Shown: positions 1 to 6,949 of the stretch, piece after piece
Position numbering within the stretch: the stretch's first letter is position 1
Layout of the letters: the number at the start of each line of letters is the position of its first letter
Assembly: GCA_041485385.1 (NCBI GenBank)
Contig: JBGPJM010000227.1
Coordinates: 1-7,699, forward strand
DNA from: JBGPJM01 sp041485385
GTDB lineage: Bacteria > Planctomycetota > Phycisphaerae > Phycisphaerales > UBA1924
Length of the DNA: 7,699 bases
Direction: 5' to 3'
The notes under the pieces: model-generated
Told to the model about the DNA's origin: nothing
The model's database searches: none
Seen by the model: the letters and a program-made list of their open reading frames with translations, nothing else
Translations under genes and position numbers: made by a program

Positions 1-119
1 CGAACGGTTCCCGCTGAAGGCCTGCTCCACGGTCACCGCGCCGCACACGTCCGTGCTCCCGATCCACTCCTCCCACCCGTTGATGCCGCAGATCTCCCCG
101 GGCAGGTAGAACTCGAACG
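1..119. repeat. Direct repeat, copy 1, identical to 3448-3566
   Basis: All 119 bases match 3448-3566. The match ends at base 120 (G here, C at 3567). It covers the codons for FEFYLPGEICGINGWEEW and onward to SGNRS in the partial gene. The other end of the copy may continue beyond the left edge of the window, so its true length is unknown. Confidence 0.97.
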
Positions 120-2607
120 GGTCGTCCAGCGCGGCGGGGCACGGGTCGTCGGAGATGTTCTGGAGCGCCACCGACTCGATCGGCTCCCAGACGCCGTCGG
201 AGTTGGTGTCGGTCTCGAAAACAAGGCTGTAGTATTGGAGCGGGTCCTGGACGAGGAACCGTGCCGAGACCTGGAGCGTTGCGGTGCTGCCGGGCCCGAG
301 CAGGAGTTCGCCAAACGCGGGCATGCCCGGCTCCCTGTCGTCGAGCGAGACGGCGTCGCTCACGGGGTTCATCGCGGGGTCGTAGACGATGAAGCGATAG
401 GCGGTCGAGATCGATTGCCCGCTGGTATTGGTGACGGTGAACGGGCCGATGCCGACGGCGCGCGAAAACGTCGCGTAGTAGATGCGAGTCCCGCCCGGGC
501 CGGTGATGCACAGGTCGCTCCGATCCTCCACCGAACCCTCGAAGCAACGGGGCCCGCCGGCGCAGAGCGGCAGGGGGCACGCGCTCGAGGCGACCGGCGT
601 GGCGCACACATTGAAGCACGCCACCTGGAGGGCGCTCGTGAACGCCGGACGCCCAACGGTCACGAAGACCGTGGAGCAGCCGTGCGCCGGGACGTTGATC
701 GGTGACGGCGGGCTCGAGGAGAACGAGGTCGGGCCGGAGATGTGGCAGTCGCAGTTCGGAGCGAATGCCAGGCTGTAGGTCACGCATGAATCGGCGTCGT
801 TGCAGATGGTCACGGGCACGACCACGCTGCTTGCGTTTTCGCAGAACTCCGTGTCCCACGGGACCGTGCCGGATGTCTTGCACTTGCCGCACGGCGAGCG
901 CGCGACGCGCCGGATCTCGCAAGCGGACAGGGCGCGGCCGAAGATCTCCAGCTCATCGATGACGCCCGCGAATCCGTTCCCGACGTTGAGGGGGAATGGG
1001 CTGGCGATGAAGCCGGGTTCCGGGATCGTCGAGCCGTTGGGGGTGGAGGGGCACGGGACCCCGTTGATATAGAAGACCACGCCGTTGGGATCGTTGCGCT
1101 TCACCGTGACGGCCACGTGCGTGAACGAACACCCGATCGGCGGCGCGATGGCGGTGTAGGTCGTCGGGCCCCCGGCGCCATCGTCGAGCTGCAGCTTGAG
1201 GCTGTAGTTGCACCACGAGGAGGACAGGGCACCGAGGTAGAACTTGTACCCGCCGCTCCCGGCCAGCTTCTCCGCGATCGGCTGCTGCGCCGGGGGACCG
1301 CCGGTGATGATGTCGGGCTTGATCCAGGCGTCGATGGTGAAGCCGCCCGCCCCGGGGTTGATGGCGGGATAGTCGGGCACCGAGGTGCTCCCCGCATAGA
1401 AGCGGCCGCCCGCGACCTTGCCCGGCCACGGGAAGCCGCCGTTGTGCGCTCCGTCCACCGGGCCGGGAATATTCTTGCCGATGGTTCCGGAGGTCTCGTC
1501 CAGCGGCAGCCACAGCACGAGATTCCCGGGCGGCGGCACGCAATCGCATCCGCCCGGGTCGGGAGTGGGGCTCACCGGATCGGCCCGGAAGATACGGGAG
1601 GTGAAGTCGTCGAGCAGAACCATGAAGGAGATCTGCCCGCGGTCGTTCAGCCCGCCGAAGGAAACGTCGTTCACGGTCCTCCCGGGCACCAGTGTGGTGT
1701 TGCCCGTGGCGATCACAGTATCCGTGACCGGGTTGGGGCCGGTGTAGATGCCGTAGTTTCCGGCGCCCGTGCCCGCCTTGAAGGCGACGCGGCCGTAGGT
1801 ATTGATCTGGTGATGCCCGGAGAACCAGTTGTAGTTTCCGCCGGAGTAGTTCGCGACAACGGTCTGGATGCCCGAGTAGCCCTGGCGGATGAGGGCGCGA
1901 TCGCCGTTGGTGAGATCGGCGAAGAACGTGACGACGCCGTTGGAGGCGATGCTGACGGTCTGCTGGATCGTGGCGATGGTACCGCCGGAGGAGACCAGCG
2001 GGAAAACGTTCCCGCAGTCACTCACCATGACCGACGAGGTTCCGTTGGCGAAATACTTGACGTAGGCAACAAGCCCGCTGGGGCTGGTGGACGGATAGGA
2101 CCCCAGGCAATCCGGCGGCGAGCTGGTGTCGTGGACCGACGTGGTCGATCCGTCCCCGGTCTTGCTTTCCATGTTGCAGGGGCCCAGCGTCTTGTGGTAG
2201 GCGACCATGCCGTCGGTGCTCACGGCGTACCCGTTGACGAAGGTGTTGCCGCTCTCGATGGTGAGAAGCGGGTTGACGCCGTCACCCAGGTAGATCCCCT
2301 CGCCGCCGCCGGTGTGCACCGCGCGGAAGGCCACCTGCCCATGGCAGTTCAGGCCGGGCCCGTTGAAGAAGCTGAACTGGGCTCCCGTCGCCGCGATCGT
2401 GGTGGTGGTCGTGCCGTCGGAGCGGAGGACGCTCGCGGGGCTCCCGCTGAACCGGACGAAGGCGACCTCCCCCTTGTTGTTCACCTCGCCTACGTAGTAC
2501 GACGTGCCGCCCGCGTTGATCGGCGTGAACGTGTACTGGGCGGGGGCGGCCGCCGCCATGTGCCCGAGGACGCCCAGCACGAGTCCGAGTCTGACGGCGC
2601 TCAACAT
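1..2607 (-). CDS. Secreted LamG-domain protein with NxxGxxAF-like repeats, partial at 3' end
   Basis: Reading from ATG at 2607, the frame stays open for 869 codons to the window edge, so the C-terminus is missing. The start is fixed by AAAGGAG six bases upstream and by a signal peptide with a hydrophobic core and likely cleavage after Ala-Pro-Ala (residues 21-23). Residues 40-330 carry seven NxxGxxAF-like repeats, with the conserved Gly at 46, 90, 133, 178, 224, 272 and 324. The even spacing (43-52) suggests a seven-bladed beta-propeller (inference). Residues 360-570 form a LamG/concanavalin-like domain (NLVLWLPLDE, FTIDAWIKP, VIDELEIFGRALS). A Cys-rich beta-sandwich region follows, including a calcium-loop-like DTNSDGVWE at about 800. 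From 831 (FEFYLPGEICGINGWEEW) it matches the jelly-roll module of the paralogue at 2761-6441, so a dockerin-like tail is expected beyond the edge. It is probably an extracellular binding protein. No catalytic motif was recognised, and the substrate is unknown. Confidence 0.9.
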   Translation of the reverse strand, partial: MLSAVRLGLVLGVLGHMAAAAPAQYTFTPINAGGTSYYVGEVNNKGEVAFVRFSGSPASVLRSDGTTTTTIAATGAQFSFFNGPGLNCHGQVAFRAVHTGGGEGIYLGDGVNPLLTIESGNTFVNGYAVSTDGMVAYHKTLGPCNMESKTGDGSTTSVHDTSSPPDCLGSYPSTSPSGLVAYVKYFANGTSSVMVSDCGNVFPLVSSGGTIATIQQTVSIASNGVVTFFADLTNGDRALIRQGYSGIQTVVANYSGGNYNWFSGHHQINTYGRVAFKAGTGAGNYGIYTGPNPVTDTVIATGNTTLVPGRTVNDVSFGGLNDRGQISFMVLLDDFTSRIFRADPVSPTPDPGGCDCVPPPGNLVLWLPLDETSGTIGKNIPGPVDGAHNGGFPWPGKVAGGRFYAGSTSVPDYPAINPGAGGFTIDAWIKPDIITGGPPAQQPIAEKLAGSGGYKFYLGALSSSWCNYSLKLQLDDGAGGPTTYTAIAPPIGCSFTHVAVTVKRNDPNGVVFYINGVPCPSTPNGSTIPEPGFIASPFPLNVGNGFAGVIDELEIFGRALSACEIRRVARSPCGKCKTSGTVPWDTEFCENASSVVVPVTICNDADSCVTYSLAFAPNCDCHISGPTSFSSSPPSPINVPAHGCSTVFVTVGRPAFTSALQVACFNVCATPVASSACPLPLCAGGPRCFEGSVEDRSDLCITGPGGTRIYYATFSRAVGIGPFTVTNTSGQSISTAYRFIVYDPAMNPVSDAVSLDDREPGMPAFGELLLGPGSTATLQVSARFLVQDPLQYYSLVFETDTNSDGVWEPIESVALQNISDDPCPAALDDPFEFYLPGEICGINGWEEWIGSTDVCGAVTVEQAFSGNRS

Positions 2608-2613
2608 GGAAGG

Positions 2614-2620
2614 CTCCTTT
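2614..2620 (-). promoter_or_regulatory. Ribosome binding site of the 1-2607 gene
   Basis: AAAGGAG on the minus strand lies six bases before the ATG at 2607. It supports this start over the internal ATG at codon 17. The 153-base gap to the upstream gene (2608-2760) shows no clear Rho-independent terminator or sigma-70 promoter, so read-through from 2761-6441 is possible. Confidence 0.8.
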
Positions 2621-2760
2621 GTGACGTCTCAGTTGGAGTTACGAGCGGGGGGATCAACCGGTCGGTCGGATGAGCACGCGGCGAAGGAGCCCGCGCCCGG
2701 AGCGCGGACATGTCGCGCCAAGGGGGCTTGCACCCGGCCTCCCGTGATCGATGCGGAGCG

Positions 2761-5700
2761 TCAACACCCCGCAAAGAACGCGTTGAGGAAGTCGAAAAAG
2801 TCCTGGGAGTTGATGACGCCGTCGTGGTTGAAGTCGGCGGACGGATCGGCGGCGAAGAAGGCGTTGAGGAAGTCGAAGAAGTCCTGCGAGTTGGCGACGC
2901 CGTCGCCGTTGAAGTCCGCGGCGCAGGGGGGCGGGGCGGGCGGGCAGATCTCCCGCAGCGAGATGTCGTCGAAGTACATCCCGGACGTCCCGTTGGTCGA
3001 GGGCTCGCCGGCGTAGAGGTCCAGGGCCTCGATGCGTGCCTGGGTGCCGCAGAACGGAGCCCCCAGCCCGCACGACCAGGACCGGCCCTGCACGAAGCGC
3101 ACGCCGTCGTAGAAGTAGTCCGCCTGATCGAGGTCCAGGTCGATCTCGACACGGAACTCCACCCAGCGGCCCTTGATGAGCGGGGTCGCTCCCGCGTTGA
3201 AGTCCGCGATGACCTGATTGGCATTGGCATCGAAGTGAACCTGGAGCGCCCAGCGGAAGTCGGCCGCCGGCGATCCGGGGGGATCGTCGTAGGTGCTGAG
3301 CAGGTTGAGGTACCCGACGCCCGCGGCGTTGCCGGGGACGAACATCATCGTCCTGAACGTCCAGCGCCCGCTGGTGACGCCCGCGAAGCGGTGCACCGTA
3401 TCGTCGCCCTGGCCCGTCGAGCCGCCCGTGCTGCCGACGATCCTGAGCGAACGGTTCCCGCTGAAGGCCTGCTCCACGGTCACCGCGCCGCACACGTCCG
3501 TGCTCCCGATCCACTCCTCCCACCCGTTGATGCCGCAGATCTCCCCGGGCAGGTAGAACTCGAACGCGTCGTCCAGCGTCGGCGCGCACGGATCCTGCAG
3601 CACGTTCATCACCGCGAGCGATTCCATGGGTTCGTAGTCGCCGTCCGCGTCGAGGTCGGCCTCGAACAGGATGGAGTACCCCTGGAGCGGATCATCGAGC
3701 ACGAACATCGCCGTCAGATCCACGGTGCGGCCGCCGCCGGCGGCGAGGTCCAGCGTGCCGGTGACCGGCTCGCCCGGAGGCAGGCCGTTGAGGCTGATGC
3801 CCGAGACATCGGGCTGCATATCCGGCCCGATAACGCGGATGCGGAACGGGAGGCTCATCGCCACCGGGCCCGTGTTGCGCACGCCGATCGGCAGGACGAC
3901 CGGCCGCCCTGTGATCAGGCCATTCGTAAACACCCACCGCGGCGGCGGGTTGATGACGATGTTCTCCGACCACTCGACCGAGCCGTCGCAGCAGTGCACC
4001 TCGCCCGTATCGGTGTTGGTCAGGCAGATCCTGTAGCAACTCAGGTCGCCGATGTTCACAAACGGCGGGCGGGGGATGCTGAGCCACACGGTGCTGCACG
4101 TCCCCGGGGGGACGCAGATGGGCGAGACCGGGCTGGTCGTGATCCCCGTCGGGCTCGGCGTGCCCGTCGAGAACGGACGGCACACCAGCGGCTGGAAGGA
4201 CAGGTTGTAGCACTGCGTCGTGCTGTTGTTGTTGCAGATCTGCGCCGGGACGCTGAGGGTCTGCTGGCTCCCGTAGAAGGACCGATCCCAATCGACCTGG
4301 CAGAACTCCTTGCACTTGCCGAAGGGGCCGGCGCACTCGAGGTGGCAGACCTCGTCGCCGGAGAGGGCACGCTCGAAGATCTCCAGCTCGTCCATGCACC
4401 CCAGGAACCAGTTGTCGTTGGTGGTGGTGTCAACATCGTCGCCGATGCGGAGACCGGCGGAGGTGGCGAAGGAACCGGGCTCACCCGTGTAGAAGGCGGG
4501 TGTTCCCTGGATCCCGTCGAGCCAGAAATCGACGCACACGCCCCCGGCGCTTGGACAGTTGTGCTTGACCGTCACCGCGATGTGCTGCCAGGTGTTGTTC
4601 AGCGCGACCAGAGGCCCGCAGCATGTGGGGAGCGGGAGCGGCGCTGCCCCGTTGTTCAACGCCAGCGTCAGCCTGGCCTGGCCGCTGCCGACACCGGCCA
4701 GGTACAGCCAGTATCCCCGCCAGGTCAGCCCGGAGAGGGGACCCTGCCGCTTGTCCACGATGGTGTATCTCCACGTGGGCGATGCCTGCGAGCTCGGCTT
4801 GATCCAGGCATCGATGGTGAGGTCGCCGCCGAGGGCCAGCGCGGGGTAGGGCGGCACGTCGATACGGCCCTGGTCAAAGCAGACGGCGTTGCCCACCTTC
4901 CCCGGCGCGCCCAGGTTCGCGGCCCCCGGCCCCGCCAGCGTTCCGTCGCCGCTCGCGCTGAGAATATTGTTCGTCGTCGCGCCCACACCGCCGCTCGTCT
5001 CCTCGAAGGGCATCCACAGCACCATGTTCCGCGGCGGATCAACGCAGCAGTTGATGTCGATCGTGGCGTTGAAGATCAGCCCGCTGATGACCTGCGCGCT
5101 ATCACGCTGGTAGATGTACATCCAGTTCACGCCGGGCGTGACCAGCCCCGTGATGTTCGCGCACGCCGTCGTTTGGGCGTGAATGCCGCCGCCTGAAATG
5201 ACGGGGCTGGTGGCGCTGCCGTTGATGAACACCCCGGTTGTGTTCGGGCCGCCCGCCGGGTCGCCGAGCCGGTCGTCCGCCGCCCAGCAGATCGTGAGGC
5301 AGGCGTTGCGGATGGTCGGAGATCCCACCGTGAACGGAACGGCGTACAGCACGGAGCCGTCGTCGGGGTTCGTGGCCGTGAAGTTGATCCATCGGGCGTC
5401 GGCGTCGCAGGGAAGGCTCTGGATCCATCCCGGGTTCGGAGCGATCAGGACGGCCTGCGGGCCCGTCTGCGCCGGAGTGAACCAGGACACCGCGTTGAAC
5501 GCCGTGGCCGACAGGGCCGTCCCGCCGGTCGTGACGGTGGGGTGCCGGTGGATCAGGCCGTCGGTCTGACCCGGCAGGCCCGGCGCGCCATCGACCTGCC
5601 CGCTGCGCAGCGTGATCGTCTCGCACGGCGGGTCATTGAGCGTGATGTTCCCCCGGGCCAGGATGTAGGGGAACCCGTAGGAGGGCGCGGGCGGCGGCGG

Positions 5701-6441
5701 CGCGGGCTGGCCCACGAAGCCGGGGTAGACGAACGGCCCGCCGGGGGCCGCGGGCCCCGGCACCACCGCGACGGCCAGCGGGATGAAGCTCGGCGGCCAC
5801 GAATGGAAGAAGTTGTGGTCCGAGCAGCTCCAGTTCGAGAGGATGGCGTCGGTCAGCCCGTTCAAAGCAGGGCTGGACGCGACGATGTGTATGGCGTTGT
5901 GGCAGCTTGCGCTCTCGGTGATGAAGCTCCCGAAGCCGGCCAGCTCGGGCACCGGCGTGCTCGGCGGTGAGCTGGTGTACGCGCAGCTGAGGCAGAGGTA
6001 GCCGCCGGTCATGCCGGCCTGGGCGCCCGCGTAGCTGACCCCGCTGGTGATCAGCTGCGAGCCGCCGGGCGGGTGAACGATGGGATCGGTGCCGATGACC
6101 AGGACGTTGCCGTTGATCGCGGGGCCCCAAGTGCTGGCGGTCGAGGCGATGACCGGATCGATGCCGGTGCAGCCCGGGTCGCCGATGATGATCAGGCGAT
6201 ACGCGGCGAACTGCGCCTGCGTCATCGTCCCCCATGTCGCGGCGTTCACCACCGTCACGGGGCTGTACGCGGCGGCCGCCACCGCCTCGAGGCTCGCCAA
6301 GCCGCCGCTGACCGATGGGCCGAAGACCAGGGTCCCCGCCGTCCTCGTCTGGGCAAACGCACCCGGTGCGCACGCCAATGACAGGAGCATTCCAACACAG
6401 CAACCCATGGCCCGACCTGCTGAGCACCACGTTGTTTTCAT
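2761..6441 (-). CDS. Secreted multi-domain LamG protein with C-terminal paired dockerin-like repeats
   Basis: Complete 1226-residue gene. The start is supported by AGAGGAG seven bases upstream and a signal peptide, probably cut after Ala-Phe-Ala (28-30). Residues about 36-225 look like an alpha/beta domain (TLVFGPSVSGG, YRLIIIGDPGC, GNVLVIGTDP, TGGYLCLSC), possibly a glutamine-amidotransferase-like fold with no recognised catalytic triad. A Pro-rich linker lies near 246. Residues about 260-465 form a beta-sandwich (CWAADDRLGD, TTGVFINGSATSP) of the type seen in anchored surface proteins. LamG spans about 473-697 (NMVLWMPFEE, LTIDAWIKP, MDELEIFERALS). A very Cys-rich stretch with Ig-like features covers 698-955, with a calcium-loop-like DLDADGDYE near its end. 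Residues 960-1165 are a jelly-roll-like module ending YFDDISL. Residues 1176-1226 are two dockerin-like EF-hand loops ending in Gly-Cys, as in the planctomycete GC-type dockerin tail. It is likely exported and anchored or assembled through this tail. The ligand is unknown. Confidence 0.93.
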   Translation of the reverse strand: MKTTWCSAGRAMGCCVGMLLSLACAPGAFAQTRTAGTLVFGPSVSGGLASLEAVAAAAYSPVTVVNAATWGTMTQAQFAAYRLIIIGDPGCTGIDPVIASTASTWGPAINGNVLVIGTDPIVHPPGGSQLITSGVSYAGAQAGMTGGYLCLSCAYTSSPPSTPVPELAGFGSFITESASCHNAIHIVASSPALNGLTDAILSNWSCSDHNFFHSWPPSFIPLAVAVVPGPAAPGGPFVYPGFVGQPAPPPPAPSYGFPYILARGNITLNDPPCETITLRSGQVDGAPGLPGQTDGLIHRHPTVTTGGTALSATAFNAVSWFTPAQTGPQAVLIAPNPGWIQSLPCDADARWINFTATNPDDGSVLYAVPFTVGSPTIRNACLTICWAADDRLGDPAGGPNTTGVFINGSATSPVISGGGIHAQTTACANITGLVTPGVNWMYIYQRDSAQVISGLIFNATIDINCCVDPPRNMVLWMPFEETSGGVGATTNNILSASGDGTLAGPGAANLGAPGKVGNAVCFDQGRIDVPPYPALALGGDLTIDAWIKPSSQASPTWRYTIVDKRQGPLSGLTWRGYWLYLAGVGSGQARLTLALNNGAAPLPLPTCCGPLVALNNTWQHIAVTVKHNCPSAGGVCVDFWLDGIQGTPAFYTGEPGSFATSAGLRIGDDVDTTTNDNWFLGCMDELEIFERALSGDEVCHLECAGPFGKCKEFCQVDWDRSFYGSQQTLSVPAQICNNNSTTQCYNLSFQPLVCRPFSTGTPSPTGITTSPVSPICVPPGTCSTVWLSIPRPPFVNIGDLSCYRICLTNTDTGEVHCCDGSVEWSENIVINPPPRWVFTNGLITGRPVVLPIGVRNTGPVAMSLPFRIRVIGPDMQPDVSGISLNGLPPGEPVTGTLDLAAGGGRTVDLTAMFVLDDPLQGYSILFEADLDADGDYEPMESLAVMNVLQDPCAPTLDDAFEFYLPGEICGINGWEEWIGSTDVCGAVTVEQAFSGNRSLRIVGSTGGSTGQGDDTVHRFAGVTSGRWTFRTMMFVPGNAAGVGYLNLLSTYDDPPGSPAADFRWALQVHFDANANQVIADFNAGATPLIKGRWVEFRVEIDLDLDQADYFYDGVRFVQGRSWSCGLGAPFCGTQARIEALDLYAGEPSTNGTSGMYFDDISLREICPPAPPPCAADFNGDGVANSQDFFDFLNAFFAADPSADFNHDGVINSQDFFDFLNAFFAGC
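2776..2916 (-). repeat. Internal duplication encoding two dockerin-like EF-hand loops
   Basis: The 60-base segments 2776-2835 and 2857-2916 match at 53 of 60 positions and lie 81 bases apart in the same frame. Each encodes a loop of the form D-x-N-x-D-G-V-x-N-S-Q-D followed by FFDFLNAFFA. Asp at loop positions 1, 5 and 12 and Asn at 3 fit calcium coordination as in type I dockerins. The last copy ends Ala-Gly-Cys and stop. Confidence 0.9.
3448..3566. repeat. Direct repeat, copy 2, identical to 1-119
   Basis: This is the copy inside the complete paralogue (residues 960-999). Identity includes all synonymous positions. Upstream codons, encoding QDPCAPTLDDA here and DDPCPAALDDP in the neighbour, are only partly conserved, so the border coincides with the start of the C-terminal jelly-roll module. 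Confidence 0.97.
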
Positions 6442-6448
6442 GTCACAG

Positions 6449-6455
6449 CTCCTCT
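6449..6455 (-). promoter_or_regulatory. Ribosome binding site of the 2761-6441 gene
   Basis: AGAGGAG on the minus strand lies seven bases before the ATG at 6441 and supports this start, which also gives an intact signal peptide. Confidence 0.8.
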
Positions 6456-6478
6456 TTCAGAAACTCACGGGGCAGAGA

Positions 6479-6496
6479 GTCCGCCGGATCGCGGAC
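6479..6496 (-). promoter_or_regulatory. Hairpin in the leader of the 2761-6441 gene
   Basis: A perfect 6-base stem (GTCCGC with GCGGAC) and 6-base loop lie about 40 bases upstream of the start codon, clear of the ribosome binding site. There is no T-run after it. It could be a mRNA leader structure or an operator, but no known family was recognised. No convincing -35/-10 pair was found between 6460 and 6600. Confidence 0.35.
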
Positions 6497-6621
6497 AGTA
6501 AGCGGCGCCTCCCACCATTCGTCTCCGCTCTCGCATGGCCTTCGTTACACCCCAGCCAGCGTAAGAGACTCGATTTGTGACGTGGCCGCATGCTCACAGC
6601 CCTAGGGGGGCCCAGCTAGAC

Positions 6622-6687
6622 TTCCGAACCACGACAACTACTCAGCTGCTCGACTCGCTGAAGGATGAGTCGAACGAGGAGGTGTGG
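6622..6687 (+). pseudogene. Possible remnant of an ECF sigma factor N-terminus
   Basis: In the plus-strand frame that starts at 6577 (73 codons, stop at 6796-6798), residues 17-37 read RTTTTTQLLDSLKDESNEEV plus W. This resembles the opening of many planctomycete ECF sigma factors, which begin with Thr-rich residues, then LL..L.D..N..W..F...Y.P (family pattern from memory). After the Trp the frame reads AGAHAPRGRETIGEQ, and the expected F...Y.P motif and sigma region 2 are absent. No ribosome binding site supports the ATG at 6577. The best reading is a decayed or truncated 5' fragment. It could also be chance. Confidence 0.35.
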
Positions 6688-6886
6688 GCGGGCGCCCATG
6701 CTCCTCGAGGAAGAGAGACGATCGGGGAGCAGCATACTGGACATGCAATCTGGAAAACCGAAGAAAAAGAAAACGAGGTTCTTTCCCTAGCTAGCTAGGC
6801 GGGCGGTTCGGGCCCACCCCTCTGCCGAGGAGAGCCCCGAAGCAGAGAGCCGGTGCGCGGTCCCGCAGAGTCCTTGCTCTATGCGG
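6650..6886. other. Run of four hairpins in a gene-poor stretch; candidate structured RNA
   Basis: Hairpins read directly from the sequence are: 6650-6673 (7-base stem, 10-base loop); 6675-6707 (7-base outer stem CGAGGAG/CTCCTCG and 5-base inner stem TGGGC/GCCCA); 6807-6841 (6-base outer stem TTCGGG/CCCGAA, 4-base inner stem); and 6863-6886 (5-base stem CCGCA/TGCGG, 3-base stem GAG/CTC, 2-base bulge). None matches tmRNA, RNase P RNA, SRP RNA or tRNA by eye. Strand cannot be decided. The region holds no convincing intact gene. Confidence 0.35.
6786..6799. repeat. 14-base perfect palindrome made of CTAG units
   Basis: CCTAGCTAGCTAGG reads the same on both strands and contains three overlapping-in-phase CTAG units at 6787, 6791 and 6795. 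It lies just after an A/G-rich stretch (6757-6780). It could be a protein-binding site or a short cruciform. No known operator was recognised. Confidence 0.6.
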
Positions 6887-6949
6887 CCCCGTTCGGGCAA
6901 CTGAGAGGCGAGCTACCCTCCGGAAGCGGATCGCTCAGGGAAAAGAAGC

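Noticed and set aside
1117..2673. Plus-strand open frame of 518 codons
   Set aside because: It is antisense to the 1-2607 gene, low in complexity (Arg, Gly, Val, Asp), without ribosome binding site or domain motifs.
2608..2760. Possible terminator or promoter in the gap between the two large genes
   Set aside because: Only 3-4 base stems without a T-run and no spaced -35/-10 pair were seen, so neither is claimed.
2601..3589. Minus-strand open frames of 209 and 311 codons covering the gap and the 3' part of the 2761-6441 gene
   Set aside because: They are out-of-frame shadows, rich in Arg, Ser and Pro, and overlap the clearly real dockerin-like tail.
2710..5196. Plus-strand open frame of 828 codons overlapping the 2761-6441 gene
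   Set aside because: It is antisense to a gene with a signal peptide, recognisable domains and a good ribosome binding site. Its product is rich in Arg, Ala, Val, Asp and His with no domain signal, as expected from the reverse strand of GC-rich coding DNA.
6800..6830. tRNA-like segment around GGTTCGGGCC
   Set aside because: It resembles a T-arm loop, but no acceptor stem, anticodon arm or D-arm could be paired around it.
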